From Antedon bifida (lineage: Eukaryota; Echinodermata; Crinoidea; Comatulida; Antedonidae), in the NCBI GenBank assembly GCA_963402885.1, contig OY727096.1, positions 14,179,820 through 14,243,819 of the forward strand: a stretch of DNA of 64,000 bases, written 5' to 3'. Position numbers and translations under genes: made by a program. The first letter of the stretch is position 1. Each line of letters opens with the position of its first letter. The notes below the pieces were generated by a model that did not search any database, was not told where the DNA came from, and saw only the letters and a list, made by a program, of their open reading frames with translations. Positions 11,093 to 22,060 of this stretch are shown here, piece after piece.

Positions 11093-11407
11093 TAAAGGGC
11101 ATGTGGCGTAGTGTGTTGGACGTTCGACTACTGAGATGTGAGATTGAGGTTCGAACCCAATTCTTGCCGCATTGCTTGTATCTTTAGGAAAGATACTTTA
11201 CTTACGTTTGCCTCTCTCCACCCAGGTGTATAAATGGGAACCCGGTTAGATCAAGACACAACTTTGCGCTGATTACTAGCTGCATTATGGGAGTATGTTT
11301 CCATATGTGTTTGATCCAAAAAATTGATTGGGTTAATAACATTCAGCGCTTAGAGGTTTTACAACATTAGGCGCTATATAAATCCAGGATATTATTATTA
11401 TTATTTA
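11093..11407 (+). mobile_element. tRNA-derived SINE with LINE-type tail
   Basis: The head has an A box TGGCGTAGTGTGTTGG (11104-11119) and a perfect B box GGTTCGAACCC (11148-11158). A tRNA-unrelated body of about 185 bp follows. The tail 'gcgcttagaggttttacaac' to 'ggcgctatataaat' (11346-11383) is followed by an ATT repeat. The tail matches, at 36 of 38 positions, the reverse complement of 62250-62287, the 3' end of a CR1/L2-like LINE fragment. This is the classical structure of a SINE that borrows a LINE's 3' end. Confidence 0.85.
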
Positions 11408-11879
11408 TCTGATTGTATTCTTGCAATTTGATTAATTAATTACATGTCGTTTGGAATTAGCCATTTAAAATAGCTTCAGATCATTTGTATGATTTTGATT
11501 ACTTTATGGGAACAATTTTACAAGTGGAATCATTGGGTTTTGTATCGCTTTTGCTTTTACACTAGCAGGCCTATGTTTCGGTTGTTGACATAGGTTATAG
11601 GTGTATTATAAAACAAATAATGAATGTTTTGTATTCATGCAATGGTACAAATAATTTCATTCGCCTCGTGAAAATAGAATTTCATCTTTCATAATAAAAA
11701 TAATTCATTAATTCAATCTTTTATTTCGGAATCTCGATAGAAAGTCAAATTACATATAAATGAATTAAAAATAAACAAGACTAATTAGTCATCTCAGGAT
11801 GGCATTCCACCTGTAGAGCATCTTTGACTAATATAAGACGTTGCCTAATAATCGTTGAGACTAAAACATTTTCACTTGA
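11408..11879. other. Intronic sequence without recognised feature
   Basis: AT-rich DNA between the SINE and the LINE relic. I see nothing further in it. Confidence 0.4.
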
Positions 11880-12235
11880 ATTGAGTCTACACATCAGGCC
11901 ACTTTCTTAACAGTTCATAAAAAGAAGGAATTCTACATTCCGTAAACATGAGGCTGGCACTACAATGTCGAGGCCTTTGCAACAACATTCTTAAACCATT
12001 ATTGTAGCATACCTGGAGAGATCGCAAGGTACCCTGATTATAGTTGCACCATAATGTAGCACAATACAATATGTTTTAAATAAAACACATTTCACATCGA
12101 CAGAACACATGCTAAATTTTCTGATCAATGAATTGGAAAACAACTTAAATGGTGGTTTATTGAAACTTAAATTTAGGTAGTCAATGGCTCGCTCGTTAAT
12201 AATATAACAAAACATGTTGTAGTTGTCGTCCATCT
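11880..12235 (-). mobile_element. LINE RT C-terminal relic
   Basis: The minus strand encodes, in two overlapping frames, 'FNKPPFKLFSNSLI', 'YCATLWCNYNQGTLRSLQV' and 'YNNGLRMLLQRPRHCSAS.MF...IPSFYELLRK'. This is the region after the RT domain of a LINE ('YC..LW..Y....L..L.VAYN...R.L...PR..SAS.MF'). A frameshift near 12000-12060 separates the parts. No RT core remains. Confidence 0.7.
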
Positions 12236-12469
12236 TTAATCATCTCTCCTGTTTTCCTCTAGAGGGCTCACTTCCGTGTGACGAATCCATCACACATCCC
12301 CACTTAAAGAAAGTTTGATATGATTAAACTTATAACTGTTTACTTTAACGTCTTAAATCTTTTCCTAATGACTTTAAATCCGTATATGCCATTAATGCAT
12401 CACTCTATCACAATTAACATATTACATTTAAATAAACACATAAAAACAAAACTTTTAAAATCATTTAAT

Positions 12470-14040
12470 GTTATATATGAATTTCCAGATTCATTTCTTG
12501 AACTGCTAAACTCTATCTCAACAAGCGTTGGTTTTTGTCTAATGGGTTGTGGTCAGTCCAAACTACAATTGGAAACGGAGTAGATCCAAGATACACTTCA
12601 AAATAATTTAACGCTGACATCAAAGCTAATGTCTCTGTAGAAGAACGCTTCATTGTTATTGACACCTAAATGACCTGAACGATCATCATGTGCAGTAATA
12701 ATAATAACGGTATCCACTAAGAATAACTTTTTGGTGAATGTCATGAATATCTGGTGGCCTCCACTTACGCATAAGTATGCCATCTTTTTTATAATAACAA
12801 ACAGGAACAATAGACATTATAGAAATCAAGATCTTTAATCTGCTCTTCCACTATTCCTAGACCGATTAAGAACTTTCTGACTGAAATCACACACTTTTGG
12901 GTGCTGTTGTTCAGCCTGGACAGTGTGTGACTCGGAACCTGAGCAGACAGCCACTTGGGAAACGCAATCTGTAATTTCTCCGTAAAAACTATCACTTAAG
13001 TCAATACTTTCATCTTCATCTATGGTTTTATTTGCCATAGATCGCGTCACCGCACGTGATGGAAACACATAATAATAATTTCTCTAAACACCTCATGCTT
13101 TCGTCTTTAACAGAACTCTTGCACACTACCGGTTCTACTGTCACTCCTGCCAAATCATTCCCCAAAAGAAGTGTGACACCCCATACTGGAAGACTCAGAA
13201 CGACACTGACAACAAAATCTCCGCTAAACAATATCTGTTTCAATCCGGACTTCTTAACCCCCTACAACACCTTGAATGAGCACACTTGCTCCAGCAGAAG
13301 ACTTGTCCGAAAATGACAATGCCGATTCTAATATCAGGGATTGTGACGCCCCTGTGTCTGTTAAGACACGAACTTCACTTAAATAGCTTTCGCACTTTTT
13401 CCGGATCTGAAGATTGGATCAACTTCTCACTTTCATCAATGTCATGACTCTCTGTCTCTTTCAAAGGGACTGTATTAACCAACTTGTTTGGAAGTGATTT
13501 TGGTTACTTATTATCCCCTTTAGCTTTTTTTTTAAACAGCCAGCAATCTGCCTTTATATGACCCTTTTTCTACGCCTCTGGAACTAACTCATAAGCTGAC
13601 AAAACAGCAGTTTTAACAGCATCATAGCTTTCACAGTGATCATCAGCCAATGCAGAAAATACCTTTGTAACAACACAGTCAAGTGTTTAATAGCCCACTT
13701 TAATCAATTAGCAATTTTCTCAAGCTAAAAAATAATTATGTCTCTACCTCGTCCTCATTAAACTTGGAAACCCATTTAATATTTTCTGAATCATTTGGTG
13801 TAGAAACTCATGTGGTGTGACCCATTTGGTTAGCTAATTCTAATTTAGAATGCTCCTCTGATAGCTGAGCTACCACCACAATGGACATGCTATCCAAAAA
13901 TTCCTCGTCAAAATCACTTTCTGACATAGTTTCTATTAAACAAACACACAGGTTAAAATAACCAATATGATGATAGGCACTAGTAATAAAATACATGCCA
14001 AGCCCACACAGTATCAAACCTACCGTGCGGCGTGGTCTCA
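12470..14040 (-). mobile_element. Rearranged Ty3/Gypsy retrotransposon relic
   Basis: Minus strand, from high to low coordinate. A gag-like acidic piece (MSESDFDEEFLDSMS, 13808-14041) comes first. Half of a zinc knuckle (GHIKADC, near 13530-13560) follows. An aspartic protease active site, LTDTGASQSL (near 13335-13375), precedes LPVWGVTLLLGNDLAG (13028-13243) and AVTRSMA (12835-13068). Then comes an integrase-like H-x-H piece (HDDRSGHLGV, near 12660-12700), joined directly to an RNase H piece containing GSTPFPIVVWTDHNPL (near 12530-12590). The RT is missing, and the integrase piece precedes RNase H, the reverse of normal order. Stops and frameshifts make it dead. Confidence 0.75.
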
Positions 14041-16086
14041 ATAACTAGACCCCTAAAATCAAAGCCAAACAGACTTTGAGTATCACAGGCAAGCCTATAC
14101 AAGCCTAAAACAACAACACAGTGTACCGGATTGTTGGTGACCGCCAAACCCTGTTCGCTATTTGTTTAGCATTGCGAGTACAAAAGGTCAAAGTATCTGG
14201 TTATAAATGTTCATACGTTTACTTTTATTATATTTAGTCTAAACTTATTTTCAGAAGTTTGGATAAAAAATTATTGGTCCCAAAGTTGTTCCTTGTGAAA
14301 CAGCACAATTGCCATTGCCATTTAGAAATGCTTGCTATTAGTTGATTGCGCTTATTATTTGCAATTTGTCAAGTATTTGGGTTTACTCCATGATACAACT
14401 ATTTTTTTTCTAAATCCATGTGAAAATATGCGTGACTGAGATTGGTCTTATTTACTTCAGTATATTAATATTAGTAGGTACAAACAAAAAAATTCATATA
14501 AAAATAAGCAGTTTCTGAGAAATCAGAAAAATAAAAAACGCTGTTTATTATTTTTTCAGCAGTTAGGTGGTTCTCCTCACTCTGTGATCGACAAAAAATG
14601 ACCTTAGTTGTAAAGTTGTAAGGTCATGTTATCATGTTATGTCACATCTCCCCTCGCAGCAGCAGTAGCAGCTACCTGCATTATCAACGATTAATTACGC
14701 AAAAAATAAATGGTCAACCCCTAAAAAATACATCAGAAATTTAGCTTCCAAAGACTCTGAAAACATATTCGTATAATATTTTTGGAACTTAAATCTATTT
14801 TTTTATGATTTAAAAAAAACGCAATGTTTTTTTAGTCACGTCCAACGCGACTCTACAGTTCACTATGTCGGTCGGTTGGTTGGTCGGTCAAATTTGAGCA
14901 TGTGACTTGTTGCAATTTACATGAAAATGAAAAATGTTTGTAATTATATTTATATCTGGGCCCAAGATGGACTTTTTTATGTTTTTATAATATCCATGTA
15001 GCATATAACAACAGGATTGATCCTATTCGCTATGATACCACAGCAATCCACTCTACCACTACTGTACAGTGTGTATCCATCAAATTTTAGTTTACATTAA
15101 TTTCTTTTACTAGATGGTAGGCTGTGCCCACAGATGGTTCTCGAATACAGTAGAACCCATATTAAAATTGTTCTCTTAATAGGGGTGTCCCCTGAATAGG
15201 GGTAACCCAGTCAGAAACCAAGGTGAAATGGTGAAAGGCCAAAGGTTTTCTTTCGCCAAATCCTAATTTGGTCAATTTAAAATTCAAATGTTTGCTAGTT
15301 GTAATTTGTGGAAAAATAGGTACTTTTTATCTTAGGCACGCTAGCCACCGATCGCTATGTCGACAACAGCTATTCGGTGAACAAAATTTTTGCATTTACA
15401 CGCCGCCGCTGTACGTCAAGAAAACATGAACAGCACCGTTGATAATGATATGCATTATAAACAGCAAGCATTTTCCCAACACATTAAATCACATGTGTTT
15501 AGTACGTCACTGATTATTACATCATGTTATTACAGAATATGCGATTATCAATTTAGGGATTTAACTAAATAAATATTTTGACTACACAGTGGTCGAAGCA
15601 TGTGTTTAAATAAATAGTGAACACCCCCAATTTTGTTAATTTAGCAACAACGATCAGCCGACCAATATTTATCGAGAACAGCATCATACATGCTTCTCGC
15701 GGTGGGGAATTTTCTACGTCATGTAATTCTATCAGAGGGGAATACAGCTGCCAACCTGAACAAGGCTAGCAAGCTGAACCTAATAATAAGTTTTCACTTA
15801 CAATAATGAAATGGATAGAGCCAAGAGCTAAATTATTATAAGAAGTATGTTATCAAATATTCGTACCAGAAAAAAAAAATGCAAAAACAATTTGTGGTTA
15901 AAATTGGAAGCGAGGGGACATTGTGAGTAGAATTTGAATTCACAGGACTGGTAGCAATAGAATGTTCGGCTCATTTTTAGCAGAAATTGATTGCTTTACC
16001 CTTCAGTTTTATAAAACAATTACCACTAAATAAAGTGTAAAATGATATATTATAATTTATTATATGTTTTTTAATCAATTAAAAAG
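14041..16086. other. Intron E2-E3, remainder
   Basis: Mostly AT-rich sequence without a coding signal. A short match to the end of the 1.4 kb dispersed repeat occurs at 15110-15155 ('agatggt', then 'ccacagatggttctcgaata'). A tandem 'ggtcggttggt' run lies at 14870-14890. Nothing else stands out. Confidence 0.45.
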
Positions 16087-16210
16087 GGGATGAAGTATTA
16101 GAATGGAATGGACAACCTCTGCAGGGTAAAGATTTTAGTGAAGTTCATGACATCATTAACAGATCTAAGCGAGAACCTCAAGTCCAACTTGTAGTAGCCA
16201 GAGCAATGGG
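16087..16210 (+). CDS. RIM: RIM exon E3: second half of the PDZ domain
   Basis: The acceptor is 'aattaaaaag' and the donor 'gg|gtaagt'. Two leading bases complete the glycine codon begun in E2, and two bases (GG) are carried to E4. The product is DEVLEWNGQPLQGKDFSEVH followed by DIINRSKREPQVQLVVARAMG. This is the end of the PDZ fold: the 'GDEVLEWNG' turn, the second helix (SEVHDIINRSK) that lines the peptide groove, and the last strand. Together E2 and E3 give a full-length domain, split at the same turn by a 5.1 kb intron. Confidence 0.95.
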
Positions 16211-16539
16211 GTAAGTTTAACTAAAATTATTCAATAGTCGTAATATAATAGTTATATATTGTTTGAAGGTTTGCATGGCGAAATCAAATGTTGATATAAA
16301 TTTTGCGATATACCACTTATATTAGTTCTGAAAAGAACTGTTGAGTTTCTTGACATTTCGATCAATATGCTTTGATGAGGACGATCAAGGCATATTGATC
16401 GAAACGAAACTTTTTTTCCCCTTCTTTTTAGTTAACCGCACTCACCGGATAACTCCTTGTAATTGTCCTGATTTATATTCTTCTTCTTTCCTTCTTCCCT
16501 ATTTTTTTGTCTTGTGTATCTTTGAAATGTGTAAACATA

Positions 16540-17900
16540 AAATTTCATAACTTTGTCAACATATTGACATTTACATGAAGTTGTGCATGTCAGAGTTGCG
16601 CAACATGACTTACGCACGATTTTATGAATTTCAATGATTGATCGTAGATTAAAAACCAAGCGTTATTTTTTATTGAAACCTTGTGAAAATTTAGGGAAAA
16701 ACTTTCTGTGGATTAAAAATGGCATGTTTAACAAAACGTTACGCGCACACGCGCATTTAAAATTCACATTCACTTTTTTATGCGTACGGTGCGCATGGAG
16801 TATGAAAAACATGTTTTTTTCTCTTGAATTATATTTTTCCAGCTTTTCCTAGTATTTAAAAAAAAAATTATACCATTTTCACTTCAAATCACACCATACG
16901 AAGACGTTGAATTAGACAATTTGCGCGCGTTTTAGTTGAAAAAGTTGTCAACATATTAAAATCTTTTATAGCTCTTCAGGATCAAAGGTGACCCCCAATT
17001 TTTTTAGCTTATTATGCAAGCAGATAAGTTGTAAATATGAATTAATGCAAAATTGTTACCTCTCTGATGTTGTGAAGTCATCATATGGCCACCCGAATAT
17101 AAAATATACGATTTTGATAGAGCGCATCTCGCTTATCCGTATTCTATTTCGACCCAGATTTCAATATTGTCTAGGTCAATCAATTATCTTTCGCATGAGT
17201 TACAAACCTTTTATTTTTTATGACGTCATCATGTCAAAATATTTGAACAAAATGGGTTACTTATTTTCATCTTTACAGTAAATTTCAATCTATTATAGCT
17301 CTTTATAATAAAAAGTGATACTCATGTTCTGGAAGATAAAATTGTAGATACGAATTCATGTAAAAATGTTGCCAATCGGATGTTGTGACGTCATCATATG
17401 GCCAGTTGAATAAAAAAAATGCAGATTTGCATCATAGTTCATCACATTTAAAAGAGAGTGCATCTATATTCTACGTTTCGAATCTTTTCAACATGTTAAT
17501 ATGTTGTTGTTCAGATTATTTGCTATCATTTTGATGACGTCATCATGTTAAAAATTGGCATAAAAGGTGGGTCTCATAATTTCACCTATGCTACACAGTA
17601 TGTATACAGTATATACTGTGTATGCTGTATATACTATATGACACAAAATAGACAGAATTCTGCACTTACAACATATCATATTCTTCATGTCATAATGCCA
17701 TAATGCCATAATCTTTTCTGTGCACAATATTTCAACGTATGACGTGCATGTAGCATTTGTCATGCGGATTACTAACTCGTCAAAATGACGAGTTCAAATC
17801 TTGTTCATTTTCTTTCCACTCTTTTCTTTGCGTCGCTTTTCTATAAAACGTGTAAACATAACATTTCATAACTTTGTCAACATATCAACATTTACGTGAA
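16540..17900 (+). repeat. Dispersed repeat family R2 (main copy)
   Basis: A mosaic with internal repeats. 'taaacataaaatttcataac' with 'tttgtcaacatat' recurs at 17850-17900. 'gctcttcaggatcaaaggtgac' recurs in related form at 45320 and 58110. 'gacgtcatcatatggcca' occurs twice. A self-complementary 'tacagtatatactgtgtatg' run (17597-17635) recurs inverted at 61645-61690. Related partial copies lie at 24640-24800 (-), 45300-45720 (+), 57800-58560 (+) and 61490-61790 (-). No protein is recognised. Confidence 0.6.
17745..17815 (+). repeat. tRNA-like segment of repeat family R2
   Basis: The segment contains 'gtagcatttgtcatgcgga' and 'actcgtcaaaatgacgag' followed by 'agttcaaatct', which looks like a decayed tRNA with a B-box-like end. 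Inverted copies occur at 24640-24715 and 61500-61570 with the same order of blocks. It suggests that the family carries a tRNA-derived Pol III promoter. It is not a functional tRNA. Confidence 0.45.
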
Positions 17901-18040
17901 GTTGTGCTTCTATTTTTTTTTTTTCGTTTTGATTTAGCTTTTCGCTTTTTTTTTTTGTATCTCCATTGAGATCCAACCATTGATACCCACAGCATTGTCA
18001 TTTTTACGATTTTTGCCTTTGGATTTATATATATATATAT

Positions 18041-18482
18041 ATCGTTTTAAATTAATTAATTAAATTTTAGTATATCACCGGGCAGAATTAATGTTCTTTG
18101 CCTGTTGTGTTTATATATATAAAAGTATCTCTTCGGAGATCCTGCTTTTTGATAAAATACTGAAAGATGAGGGCGTATCAATTTGATCTCTGGTGCGCGT
18201 GCGTACAATTGAGGGACTAGTGCTGTTCAGCTGTACCACGCCAAGAATGTTAAAGAGTCGCTATCCAATCGAGTTTAAACAATACCCTGGAAGCCCCAGT
18301 GGTCTAATGGTTAGGACAGCTGCATATCAAGCAGAAGGTCCGGGTTCGAGTCTCGGTTCGGCGACTTTTTCTCATTCTTATAGATTTTCTCATCTTATCG
18401 TTTCAAATTAATTAATTAAATTTCAGTATATCACCGGGCGGTTTAGAATTAATGTTCTTTGCCTGTTGTGTTTATATATATA
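18041..18482 (+). repeat. Direct repeats flanking a tRNA-like sequence
   Basis: An 80-bp segment (18041-18120: 'atcgttttaaattaattaat' to 'cctgttgtgtttatatatat') is repeated at 18397-18482 with a 4-bp insertion and a few changes. Between them lies a tRNA-like block (about 18290-18364) with a D-arm-like 'agtggtctaatggttaggac' and a B box GGGTTCGAGTCTCGG, followed by TTTTT. The acceptor stem does not pair well. This may be a SINE inserted between a duplicated flank or a very small terminal-repeat element. Confidence 0.6.
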
Positions 18483-18553
18483 TTTAAAAGTTATAGAATA
18501 TTCCAAATGCAGAAAATTTATTCCAAAATTGTTGATATTTCTGAACATTTTAG

Positions 18554-18615
18554 GAGTGATGGAAGATCTGCATCCGAGAAGAATCACCAAACTATGAATA
18601 AACGTTCAAGTCAAA
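18554..18615 (+). CDS. RIM: RIM exon E4: short serine-rich linker
   Basis: 62 bp. The acceptor is 'gaacattttag' and the donor 'caaa|gtgagt'. The first base finishes the glycine codon from E3, and one base (A) passes to E5, where it forms serine. The product is SDGRSASEKNHQTMNKRSSQ. In RIM proteins the PDZ is followed by a low-complexity serine-rich segment leading to C2A, and this exon sits there. Sequence alone would not identify so small an exon. The call rests on exact phase agreement with both neighbours and on consensus splice sites. Confidence 0.75.
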
Positions 18616-18837
18616 GTGAGTTATTTTTTACTTATTTTCTTTTTTGAATTATGAAAGTGATTAATAAAAAAAATAAGTTGGCCTAGCTAGATGTGAGTAC
18701 TAACTACAAAAGTATATGCAGGCTGTGCGATGTTTAAATAAAGTATTATATTACATAGCCTATGTAAATACGTGAACGTGATTGGTTGAAACTGCATCAC
18801 ATGACTACCTCTGCGAGGATCGTAAATCGTATATATC

Positions 18838-18960
18838 CTCGAGTACGATGATATTGACTGAGTAATTTTCGCGTAATTATCGTGTCCCTGTCATTAAACA
18901 TATAAAATCCAGCAAATTCTCGAGTACAATGATATTGACTGTGTAATTTTCGTGTGGCAA
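18838..18960. repeat. Two-copy tandem repeat, ~80-bp period
   Basis: 'ctcgagtacgatgatattga' (from 18838) and 'ctcgagtacaatgatattga' (from 18919) head two units that share 'ctg.gtaattttcg.gt'. Only two copies are visible. Confidence 0.6.
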
Positions 18961-19526
18961 CACTCCCGTTTGGCGATAAATAAACAAAAGTCATCTACTG
19001 GGTCTTGAACTCACGATGAAATTGTCACTCCATCACAAGAAAACGCTTCATGCGCTGCGCCACGGAACTTGATTGAAGAAATTAATCAACTAAACTATTT
19101 AAACTATGTATACATAGCACTCTCATTTGTTATTAGTCCTCTCTAGATGTGATGAAAGACTGTTTGTGATTGGTTATTACTCACGGTAGTAACCTGTTAC
19201 GCGCGATGCGGCAAACATCCGGTGATTCAGCTCGAAGAAGACGAATTATTATTTTTTTGGCCTACCTGATAATAATATTATTATTGTTAATGTAGGCTTA
19301 TTGATGGAAATTCTTCTGTTAATTTAAACGACCTAGACCTAAGTGAATATTTTATTGCCAAGGAATCATTAATTAGTAATTATCTGTATATTATTCTTCG
19401 CAAGGTAAGGTGAATGCAACGCCTAACTAGGCAGGCTTATTACAATACAAAGGAGGCCTAGGCCTAGCAGTACACCCGACCCAGCAGTAGATATTCAACT
19501 TGTTGTTGGCAATGTAATAGATATCA

Positions 19527-19694
19527 GATATCGCCTTTTATATCGGTAAAATATAAGATTTTACATCCCCTTGGGAATGATATTTTCGATGGAATATATT
19601 TCCCGAAGCGCGAATTGAAATATATTCCATCGAACAAAATATCATTCCATCGGGGATGTCAAATCTTATATTTAACCTCTAAGCAGGCAATATC
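19527..19694. mobile_element. Foldback element, near-perfect hairpin
   Basis: The left arm (19527-19612) and right arm (19616-19694) are inverted copies over about 75 bp with few mismatches: 'aaatataagattttacatcc' pairs with 'ggatgtcaaatcttatattt', and 'cgatggaatatatttc' pairs with 'gaaatatattccatcg'. The ends read 'gatatcgcc' and 'ggcaatatc'. It has no coding capacity and is a MITE-like hairpin in intron E4-E5. Confidence 0.75.
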
Positions 19695-20542
19695 TGTATA
19701 ATAAATAAAAAATCAGTGTTATATTTTCTTATCAATATAAAAACAGTCTCTTCTGCACGTGTGTGGCTTGTCTCACCATGAGCCTTGGCTTTGTGGTTTG
19801 TTATTGTTGTTAAGTTGCGCCCTCAATCTAAGAAAATAACACTATTTATGTAATAAATTACTAAAAATGAAGACATTCGGTCTTTTTATGCGTACGTAAA
19901 ATCCAGGAAACGTAAAATCAGAGTTTGTAAAACAAAGGTTCTACTGTACTGTTAATCCGTGGATCAACTAACCCCTCTAAGCTCAGCTTACACCAAATAG
20001 TACTTTCAATTACAAACAGTATTTATACCAAACTGGTGAACTACATTACACAACCCATTATTAGCCTAGTATACCTACTAAAGCTACTAATTAAGTAAGA
20101 AAAACCATTTCACCAAGAATTGAGATATCTGTTCAAGGCAATTTAACTTTTTTATGCTAAAAATATTTTTTTTTTCACATCATGCCTAGTTTGGTTTTTT
20201 CAAGGCTGTCTCGTACATCAAAAATACAGTACTTTTTAATTGAATGCATAGATGACAGTACCTTTAAATCTCGCTAACTTCAGAAAAAAATGTTAGATGA
20301 GGTCACAATGTAAAATATATGCGGTACATTTTACAGTAGGTACTATCTCTCTAACCAATTCTACAATAAAAAGGTAAAGACGGAAATTTCCGTTTTTGGC
20401 GGTAAAATTGTCAATATGTATTCTGGTTTTTTTATTAACCAAAATACATTTAAAAAAATATACAGAATTGGCTTTAGCAGTAAGAACAAAATTGCGAAAA
20501 ATTAATAATCAATGCGATCCCTAATGTTGATGTACACATAAT
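19695..20542. other. Intronic sequence without recognised feature
   Basis: AT-rich DNA between the foldback and the long-TIR element. I see no gene or clear repeat. Confidence 0.4.
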
Positions 20543-21834
20543 AGACAGGTTCCATTTCCCCTGAAATATGATACAAGCAGCATTTCTGGGATCCACTTGA
20601 TTTAGAATATTTCAAACTCACTGATTATGAATATGGTGGATCCCAAACGAAATTCGGCAATTTAAGCACTTAATTTGCATAATTAAAAATGGCGGCCATT
20701 TAAAAAAATAACTACCCCATATCTTGGAAACCGCTAGTCACAGATAATTAATTATGGTTGATTTATGTTAACCGTATTAATTTTATATTCACTACAATGC
20801 TTGAATAGATAGCTTGTAGACTCACATCCAAGATCAGATGCACCCTTGACAATTCCACTTTCAATCCATGCCTCATAGTACAACCCACACCCTTTCAGGA
20901 TCGGAACATTCCATTTTAACTCAATAACTTAACTTAATAAAGTGCTTGGTCAACGATAATGAAAATGTAGCTTTGTCCCAAAATTATCTGATATTGACTG
21001 CATTCAGTGTATCAATTTATGAGCAGGAGCTTGGTGCAATGTATGTCAATCCTATATGCTTTTTGGAGTCCACTCCTTTCCTTTCTTATTCCATAATTAT
21101 CAAAGCATGTGCATTGCTCATAACCATACATTGTATTCATTAAAATTGTCTTGGCCTCCATTTAATAATCGCCAGAAACATAAAGGTATGCTATCACTTG
21201 GCATCTTTCTAATTAATTACGGCCAATCCTTTGTGACCAAGTTTTGAAAGTATATCTCCACCAATCTTTAATGCAACATGTACAAGAGATAGAAACACAA
21301 CTTCTTGCTCTGGTCGGTTTGTTGGAATCTTGATATCCTGATTGAGAAATCATTTTACTTGATACTGAATTGGAATGAGTACTGTTTGTCGGTCTGATGG
21401 ATTAACATTTTAGAGGTTGAAAAAACTGAAAATCAGTATTTAATTGACAAACAAACTTGCATTTCTGAAATAGGACAGTGGGATATCCATGCACAAAGTA
21501 CTGTATTAGCTAATTACTGATTCCATACATCAACCAACTTAAACACTAATCCTATTCTTTACAAGTTCATTGCAAAGTAAAAAAAATCAAGATCTCTTTT
21601 CTCAAAATCCTTTTTAATTTTCTCTGTGTTGTGCTCATATATGGACATGATGATGTCATATCACTACCATATTTAGGCACATCACGCTTTTTTATCAAAC
21701 TAGTAGACAAAGCTTTAGGAATATTTTTATTTTAATTAGTATGCATTTTCGCCAGTCAACCAACATATTAGAATGTTGTGAGAGTCTATCTGTTGTATTG
21801 AGAAAACTTGAAGTGGGTTTGGATGATTTGTCTA

Positions 21835-22060
21835 GCTCGTGTTGTCTTCTCTTATTGTCTAATCATTTCATTCTTTCTTGATCAGTGAAATGGCAATAAC
21901 ACTGTTTATGCCATGATATCTTACGAGTAACTTCAGTGGTGAAACTTATTGAAACTCGGTCCATAATGTCATCATCATCATCGCCGAGCTGACAACACTT
22001 TCCAGCTGCATCCTTTACAATTCTTAAACCTTGCTCGCCTGCTTCTCTCAACTTATTATT
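21835..22060 (-). pseudogene. Fragment of a repeated ORF with WHKQCYxHFT motif
   Basis: The minus frame of 62 codons (22051 to 21863) contains IMDRVSISFTTEVTRKISWH followed by KQCYCHFTDQERM. I recall the pattern 'WH..CY..YT.....' from repeated, transposon-associated invertebrate ORFs, but I cannot name the family. It ends where the RTE insertion begins, so it was probably cut by it. Function is unknown. Confidence 0.4.

Noticed and set aside
18290-18364. Functional tRNA gene
   Set aside because: The acceptor stem does not pair and the anticodon stem has only 4 bp; flanking direct repeats point to a mobile element.
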